A stretch of DNA of 64,000 nt from Lactarius indigo (Eukaryota > Basidiomycota > Agaricomycetes > Russulales > Russulaceae), in contig JAFKAC010000050.1 of assembly GCA_025766275.1 (NCBI GenBank), positions 372,001 through 436,000 of the forward strand, given 5' to 3'. A program made the translations under genes and the position numbers. Position 1 is the stretch's first letter; each line of letters begins with the position of its first letter. The notes beneath the pieces were generated by a model. It saw nothing but the letters and a program-made list of their open reading frames with translations, was not told where the DNA came from and searched no databases. Of the stretch, positions 57,230-64,000 are shown one piece after another.

Positions 57230-60200
57230 AGAGACTGGAATGATGGGTTAACAGAGAGCAGCATCGATCGATCAGATAAGAATAGCTCACGGAGGGCGAG
57301 AGAGGAACGCCTGCGACGGGACGATGATGTACGAAGAGCAGGCATGTCAAAGGAAGGTAGTGTCGTGAATGATACCGGATTGAGCGAAACAAAAAGGCAG
57401 ACGAGGTGTGTGGGGGGGAGGTCTGAGGGGAAGGCAAGGGAGAGGATACCGGAATCAATCTCGCTATTGTTCTCCTTCCTTATATTGGCGGTATCACGCC
57501 GGCTCCTCTTACGTACCAAAAGCCCTCGATCCCTAGCCGTCTCCCTCTTTCCCTCTCACCCTTTCCCTCTCCCTCCCTCTTTCCCCTCCCTCGTCCCTCT
57601 CCTCATCCCTCTCATTCACTCCTTCAATCCTATCTCATATCACCCCAAATCCTCCAGGTGTGATGTCTCCCAGAACCTGCACACAGGGAAATACGCACCA
57701 GTCCGGAAATCCCGTTGTGCCTTTTCCAGTTTCCTGATTCGGCCGTTAGTTTGTCCAGCTGTCCAGGGATGGGGTTCCTTTGTACGGCCTCTTGTCCTCA
57801 TCTGTGCCTTCCATCAGAACAATACCCCCCTTTTTCGTACACCCATTCCTTCGCCATGCTCATCCTCGTACCCTCTCTATTCAGCTTACAGGTCAATCTT
57901 TCTACACAACACTCCGCGGATACCTACAATCACCCGTGGAAATCATTCGAACAACTCTGTATTAGGTCAACACGTGCCCCAAATCATCACACACGATAGT
58001 ATTTTGACCGAGACGCCCTAGCGTTCCATTCATCGAGTGAACACCCTCTATACAGTAATACTCAACTCGATTCGAAGCCCGTCGCTTCTGCCTTTTTTAA
58101 TTTAATTTTTTTCCATTCGACATTCTCCCGATTGGTCGCTGGTTCTCGTGGCTCCACAGTACACACTCGATGACACTGACCCCGCGATTGGAGGCCCGAG
58201 GCATCTCAGAACCTTGGCAATAGACAAGCGATTGGCGAAGAACTCCTCTTCCTGCTTCTCACGGATCTTCACCGCATCTCGTCTTATCAAGGAGCTTACA
58301 CTGCAAGCAGGGGACGGTCAAGACGTCTTGAACACTTTGATGTCATCATATGCGTACACTCCTCCCCGTGATCAATGCGCCACTTTCACCGCCTTCGTGT
58401 TATTCTACTGTACTCATCACGCTACCGCCCGTGAAGAGGCCTTGTACTTTCCATTCTATCCTCGCTTCTAGATACCTTGTTCTCAATGCAGGCCCCGCGA
58501 ACCTCGACCCCAAAATCGCGTTTTACCTCCCCTTTCCCTTCAAGTTTGGCGCAGGTGTCTCCCTCGCTACGAGCCAATCTTTAATCCCCTCTCCACAAGG
58601 TTACCTTCTAGTGCTTTATATTTCATCTAGCTTAGATCAGACGCCCGGCCCTATATGTTGCTCTGGAACTCTCGGAATCTCCTCTCTGCTTCTCGTCTCA
58701 CCTCGGGACTTTCTTACTCCCTGTCTTTTCCTAAGGCCTTCCTATGGGACGTTGGAAATACTACGGTATTTCAGGTAAACCCCCGGACGGATTTGTCAAC
58801 TGCTTGGCCTTCCGAATTTTCACGAAAAGGCGATTTTCAAACACGATTAAACAAACGTCGCCCAATCGCAATTGACTGGCCACACAGAGAACGACTACAT
58901 CTCACTGGCGCCCCAATTTCCCGAGCGCTCGCGTCGTATTTCCATTAGCTTCGCAAACACGCCCTTCGCTCTTTAAGACCTCACTGTAATGGCGCAAACG
59001 AATCACTCGTTGGTTTTCCAGGATAAACTCGCTGAGTAACACCTGTCGGGAATGCCAAATAACATTCAGGATCTAACTTACGTGCGTGCAGACGCTCAAG
59101 CGAGACGTCCCGTCTGGAATCCAGGGCAACAACCGCCGTACGCAAGACGTTACGTCCTCTCGCTCCGCGCTACCATGTGTATGTGGAGAGAAGACCGCGT
59201 CCCCATGATGTATGTATGTAACTGAAGATTGATTGCTGTAATACACGCGCTACCATACTTTTATTTGACCTCTACCAAGTGGGGCCTTGCATAACTTACG
59301 GATGCGCAACTTCGACCCGAAATGACAACCATGTTGCCATGTACCACGGTTCCTCCCACGCCGAACTTGGGTCTCGGGTAACTGCAGCCCCCCAGTTCCA
59401 GGGCGCGCAAGCTCCGGACCACCTTGTATATTATAACGCCGTGAAGCTACTATACCCGACGCGTCCGAGTCAACAAAAAAAATCGGTATCGCCGTGCTAA
59501 GTCCGGGCGAATCATAACAAGTCTCTCCAGCCGACGTCAGAATAGCTTCTTCTGTTCCCAAACACGCACGTTCGTTGATTTTATTCATTTATTTTTTTAA
59601 TATACTTTGTAAGCTGGTTTGTTGGGGAGGGTGTCCTTGCGTGGAATCCAAACTGGTACAGTACTGTACGGCCTGAGCTGGGTTAGTAGTAGTTCCCACT
59701 TCCCACCTTGAAAGTCAATGATCGCGTTCTGCTACCACCAAATATGCCCGCTCGTCTTTCTTGTAAGATACCATGGTTCCTCAGTCTCCTTGCCTCTGTT
59801 GTACCGAAAGCCTAACATATAGCCCCCAAAACAGAAAGCCCCCAGGTTTGAGGAGATATTCTATTTTTTTTTGATCTTACATGCAGAATTCGTTGTAGGT
59901 AGCTAGCCGGCACCACCCGAGGCCGAGTAATTAGTAAGTGTTACTTACCAGTGTATACGGTCCGACCGGGTGTGAAAATAGGAGTGAGCGTTCGTGCCAC
60001 ACGCAAAGGGACAACGATGTACTCTATTCTCCATATTTCGTGACCAAAAAGGTTATCGCCCCATTTTGAAGGTCAAGTCACCATTTTCTCGTGGTGGGCC
60101 CATCACAGCATCTAGTTCGCATGGGGAGTCAGGGATACAACGAGAGGTGTAACTGGCCTGACGAGCCCCAACCCGGCGGAAGCATCACGATTGATGCAGG

Positions 60201-61617
60201 AACTCATTAATCGTTGCCCACGGCGTTTGTTCAGCGCCACCTGTTTGTTCTGCTGGTATGATCCTGAAACACTGCTGGCATTGTACAGTGCAGCACTGGT
60301 TCTCTCTCTCTCTCTCTTTGCCCCACTGTGTAGAACGGTTGTTAGGGCAGCCTGATTAAGGTGTGCTCGTCGCGGAAACTAGGTGCGATGAGCCGCGGTC
60401 CAGCGACCCTTCGGCAGCGTCGATCTACGCTTGTAGGTTCTCGCTGTTTAACGACAGCCGAGGAGGTCCCCGGTCGGATCTCTCCCCCAATGACAGACGT
60501 CCCACCGCAGATGCCCAAAACCTCGCGTGTCAGTAGTTGAGAAGAACCAACAATGCTTGCTAATAGCGCGGGCACCGCCAGCACTAGCACCTGCGTCCCC
60601 CCCAGTCCAACCGGGACCTCCTTGGCTGCTGCTCCGGTTCTACTCGGGGAAGGTGCTGGTGGTTGCGTTGTCGTTAGCGTGGTTCTGAAGGGTCATTGTC
60701 GTATGGTTCCTCAGCCAACCACCGACATGCGCTGGTAGAGGTTTTGTGGATTGCGTGCTGGGCATCCGCAGTGGGATGTCCTGTCATCGCGACAGATAAT
60801 TGGAGAGAGGTGGATATCCCCTGCCGTCCCCACTGCAGTCTGACTGAGACCTCATTGGCTGTCACACTCTGGCCTTTACTCTTCCCCCGAACGACGAGAA
60901 TCTACAAGCATGGATTAACGATGCACTCCAAGACATAATCAACCGCCGGAAGGATCGCGGCCATTATTGCACCTAATTTTTCGCGGGTGTGGCCTAGCTT
61001 GAATCTGGTATCGGGCTTGTGTCCTTACCGAGAATAACAAGGTCGTGATCCATGAGCCCGCTCCGGATCACATTTCTTTCTATTCCCAAAGCACTACAGT
61101 ATTCAAATGTTACAATCGTCTCTTTGTCTCTTGCCTTTACCCACCTCCACCCAGACCCATCCCGTGCTCAGCGGTCTAGAACCCCCCCTGAACGGCCTCG
61201 CCCGCGCCAATGACGGTTCGAACAGGCTTTTCGAGAACGCTGAGCTCTAATAACGAGACCCGAAAGAAATCATCTCATCATCGTGACCACGCGGCGATTC
61301 TACATCATGAGAAGTGTACACGCCGCCGTCCGCGCATGCATTCAAGCAATGCTTCGACCATAAGTGCCAAAAAGAATCAGAATCAGAAAAAAAAAAGGTC
61401 TCGTCGCTTGTATAGTCGGTTGATTCGAGGCAGAGAGGACGGGGGAAGCGCGCGTTCGTGCCCTCCGATGCCGTTTAACCCCTCTCCTCCCCCCCTCCTC
61501 ATCTTTCCCTATCACAACAAAAAGAAAGAAAAAACATGAACGCGAAAAAAAAAGAACAGCTAAAATTTGGATAACGAAGGCGTGAAAGAAAGAAAGTGCG
61601 AATGAAGGGAGAGTGAA
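57230..61617. other. Long intergenic region with polypyrimidine tracts
   Basis: 4.4 kb between two minus-strand genes without a recognised gene. A CT-rich tract with repeated TCCCTC/TTTCCC words runs at about 57535-57645 and a (TC)n run at 60300-60318. The minus-strand frame at 60342-60590 (82 codons) has a hydrophobic patch (VLVLAVPALLASIVG) but no start or splice support. The left part contains the promoter of the HMG gene. Confidence 0.4.
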
Positions 61618-64000
61618 CTAGTCAAACGGTACCCTGCAAGTCGGGCATGTACGATTCCCACGGTCGAAGCCAGCTACCTGCACACCGCTCATGGAAACTG
61701 CGACGTCAAGTTCCTCGTTAGCACAGCTGACAAAGAAAAAAAACACACGCACGCAAAAAGGAAAAAGACTCACGCGTGCTGGCAGCGCGGGCCCAGAGCG
61801 GCGCTCTCACGGTCGCGGAACTGCGTCGCGCATAACACGCACCGGTCCACGGTCGCGCCAAGCAGCACCAACTTGAGTTTCACGCGCCCACTGCGCGTCA
61901 CCCGCCGACGCACCACCTCTACGCGTCCCAGCTGCGCCCCATTCACACTGTACTGCGCACCCCCTGCCTGCGGCGGCGTCGTCGTCGTCGTCGCAGCCAT
62001 AGTCCTGGGGGGAGTAGTCGTCGTCGTCGTCGTTGTCGTCGTCGGCACCGCACGCGCGGCGGCGAACTTGGCTCCCTGTGCGAGAAACAGGTTCTGCGGG
62101 GGGTACGGGGGAGCGACGGTCAGCGACGCGGTACGGCGGCAGAGCAAGGGAGAGGTGGCGCGCCTCGCGGTAGCGTCTGCCCATCGTCGTGGTAGTCGCT
62201 TCGTTCCCGTCGTCGTGGTTAGGGTCGCTTGCGAATTCGCGCAACGTCGAGGACGGTGTGGACGGCGGCATCTCGTACGTACTCCCCGGCGAGGAGGGCT
62301 CCGACGCGTCCTCATCGAAGACGGTGAATAGCTCTGACGGTGCGCCGCGCGGAGGGGTGCGTGGGCCGGGCTGGTTCACAAGCGGAGAAGGTGGGAGACA
62401 GGGTGCATTCGAAACCGGCTTGGTTTGCGAGAACGGCAGGGTATGCCAAAGTCCCTGCCTCTCGAGTTCTATTTCTTCGTACGGAGGCAGGCCGCCAGGG
62501 ATGTTGCCCGCAAGGAACGTGTCGAGTAAAACCGGTCGTACGGGGCCAGACTGCGAAGCGCCCGGCGGGTGAGGAAGCGGACGGCCGGGGTAATGGTACT
62601 GCTTGGGGTCTCCGCTGCTCGCTGGCATCCACTCATCAAGCTCGCTATCGGTGGAAGCGGCAGGTGCTACAGAGTCGGCCATCGGAGGGGTGGAAGCTGA
62701 TTGCACGTAAAGCTCGATGAGAGACTCCGTGTCGCCGACCGACATGACAGTATCTCGTCTCGGGAGTGTGGGCGAGGGCGGGGCGGGTGGGATCAAAGCC
62801 TGCCTTTCGAACGACTGGTTCGCAAGTGGGCTAGGATTCGGCGGCGCGAACGCGTGCAGCGCGTTGACAGAGGGCCGGGGTGTTATCGTCGGCGTGCGCG
62901 CAGGTTCGTGCGTGTGCCTCCGAACGCGCGGGACTCACTGAGGGCACGGGGCCATCATCGCGGAGGGTGACCCCTATCCGACCTTCGTGACGCACCGGGG
63001 ACGGGTGCCTGCTGCCGCCGATGGTAGGGATCGGAAGTGTCAAGAGGCTGCGAACGGGGCTGCCAGGGTGGCGTCACGAAATTCTCCTCCTCTTCTTCCT
63101 GCACGAGCGACGGGGGCAAAGCGCCAAGGACGGCTTCCTGGTCATGGCCGACCAGAGTTGCAGGAGTAACCGCATCATAGTCGACATTGGTGACGCCCGA
63201 CTGTAGCGAGGCCGTAGATGGGGAAGTGGGCGTTGTAGTAGAACGAGTGGGTGACGGAACAGGCGAATAACTGTTTGCGGGGGCTCCAAATCATCGAGGC
63301 AGTGGCCCGCAAGGAACGACCCTCGTGCGGGGCTATCGATGGCCGTATGGGGTTGTTGAGGCACCTGCGCCGATTGCATCGGCAACCTCTGGGAAGGTGA
63401 GGAAGGTGAAGGCACCGCCGCACTAGCTGAGGCAGTAGCCGAGACTGCAAATGTCGTCGGCTGTCGTTGGAGGGACGCGAAGACGGCCGCCGCGCGAAGG
63501 TCCATATGCGTGTTCGAACGCTGGGTTGCTGTCGGAGTAAGCGGTGATGTCGGAGGTGGGACCGGGTGATTTAGCATAGAGTGGTGCTTGGGGCGTGTAC
63601 CTTCACGACGCAGACCAGGTGACAGGTGGATCGCCGGGTCAGACTGCCTGGGTGTGCTGGGAAAATGCTCGGAAGCCGGAGAGACAGGGGGCATGGGGTA
63701 GCCGGAACCAGAAGCAGGAGGAGTTTCGCGCTCAACATCGCTAAGCATATCCCATGTGTCGAGAGGTTCAGGTGGCCCCCCGATCTGGGGTTCGGTGTTT
63801 CTATCCTTTCCCTTATTCCCGAATAGCTTGCGTGAGATGAGACCTTCCCCACGATGAGATTTGCTGGGGCTTCCCGGGCGATTAAGGAAATGGATTGGGA
63901 GCGAAAGCTGGGATGCAGCAGCATGCGTAGGAGTAGAAGGCGCAGAAGCAGGATGATCCCTCGACTTGAGGAGGCCTGAAAGAAGATGAAGACGCCGTCT
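61618..64000 (-). CDS. RING-finger protein with long disordered N-terminal region (partial, runs off right edge)
   Basis: Coding potential on the minus strand runs from the right edge to a stop at 61618. Upstream exons give Pro/Ser/Thr-rich sequence (LPIHFLNRPGSPSKSHRG; IGGPPEPLDTWDMLSDVERE; SLIELYVQSASTPPMADSVA; LPPYEEIELERQGLWHTLPF, which contains a PPYE motif). The last exons give VKLKLVLLGATVDRCVLCAT, PRCQHAC, then GNRTCPTCRVPFD and the stop. The two CxxC pairs resemble the ends of a RING zinc finger of ubiquitin ligases, but the middle C-x-H-x2-H/C-x2-C spacing is not canonical. Frames change near 62120 and 63290 without a clean intron, so parts of the exon structure are unresolved. The 5' end lies beyond the window. 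Confidence 0.55.

Noticed and set aside
56921..58021. 366-codon plus-strand open frame
   Set aside because: It begins antisense inside exon 1 of the HMG-box gene and runs through low-complexity CT-rich DNA; it has no recognisable domain and is best explained as a chance frame.

Overview
The window reads as nuclear DNA of a filamentous basidiomycete, most likely an Agaricomycete. Genes carry many short introns of about 45-80 bp. F-box proteins of the expanded mushroom type, an HMG-box regulator of the mating-type (MATA_HMG) kind and a divergent G-alpha-like protein are present. There is no operon structure, and transposon debris lies between genes. Genus is not claimed. No tRNA, rRNA or CRISPR array was recognised.

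Layout: 1-860 is a decayed copy of part of the large disordered-protein gene that lies intact at 7405-11544 (minus). Between them are an F-box gene (1228-2919, minus), a G-alpha-like gene whose nucleotide-binding motifs are all altered (3298-4799, plus), and a wrecked 3' half of a cohesin SMC1 gene (5229-6830, plus). Next come a DHTKD1-type 2-oxo acid dehydrogenase E1 gene (12398-16330, minus) and a gene for a secreted or anchored proline-rich protein (17494-18736, minus). A head-to-head ribosomal pair follows: RPS6 (minus) and RPS13 (plus).

The dominant structure is a tandem duplication of about 8 kb: unit A 21749-29899 and unit B 29900-37617. Its left breakpoint lies inside RPS13 exon 2, so unit B opens with a 5'-truncated RPS13 pseudogene. 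Each unit carries a GtaA-type glutaminase gene fused to a C-terminal membrane anchor and cytoplasmic tail. Copy A looks open; copy B has a one-base frameshift near its start. The units have since taken different insertions: a solo LTR with a perfect target duplication in A, and a MITE plus a long hairpin in B.

To the right are a second F-box gene (39558-41396, minus), a complete inositol oxygenase gene (44495-45812, plus), a HAD phosphatase gene (46601-47853, minus), the GINS subunit gene PSF1 (52758-53399, minus), an HMG-box regulator gene with a polyglutamine tail (55618-57229, minus) and the 3' part of a RING-finger protein gene running off the right edge (61618-64000, minus). These are scattered core and lineage-specific genes, not a pathway cluster. 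The most unusual items are the G-alpha-like pseudo-GTPase, the duplicated membrane-anchored glutaminase and the duplication itself.
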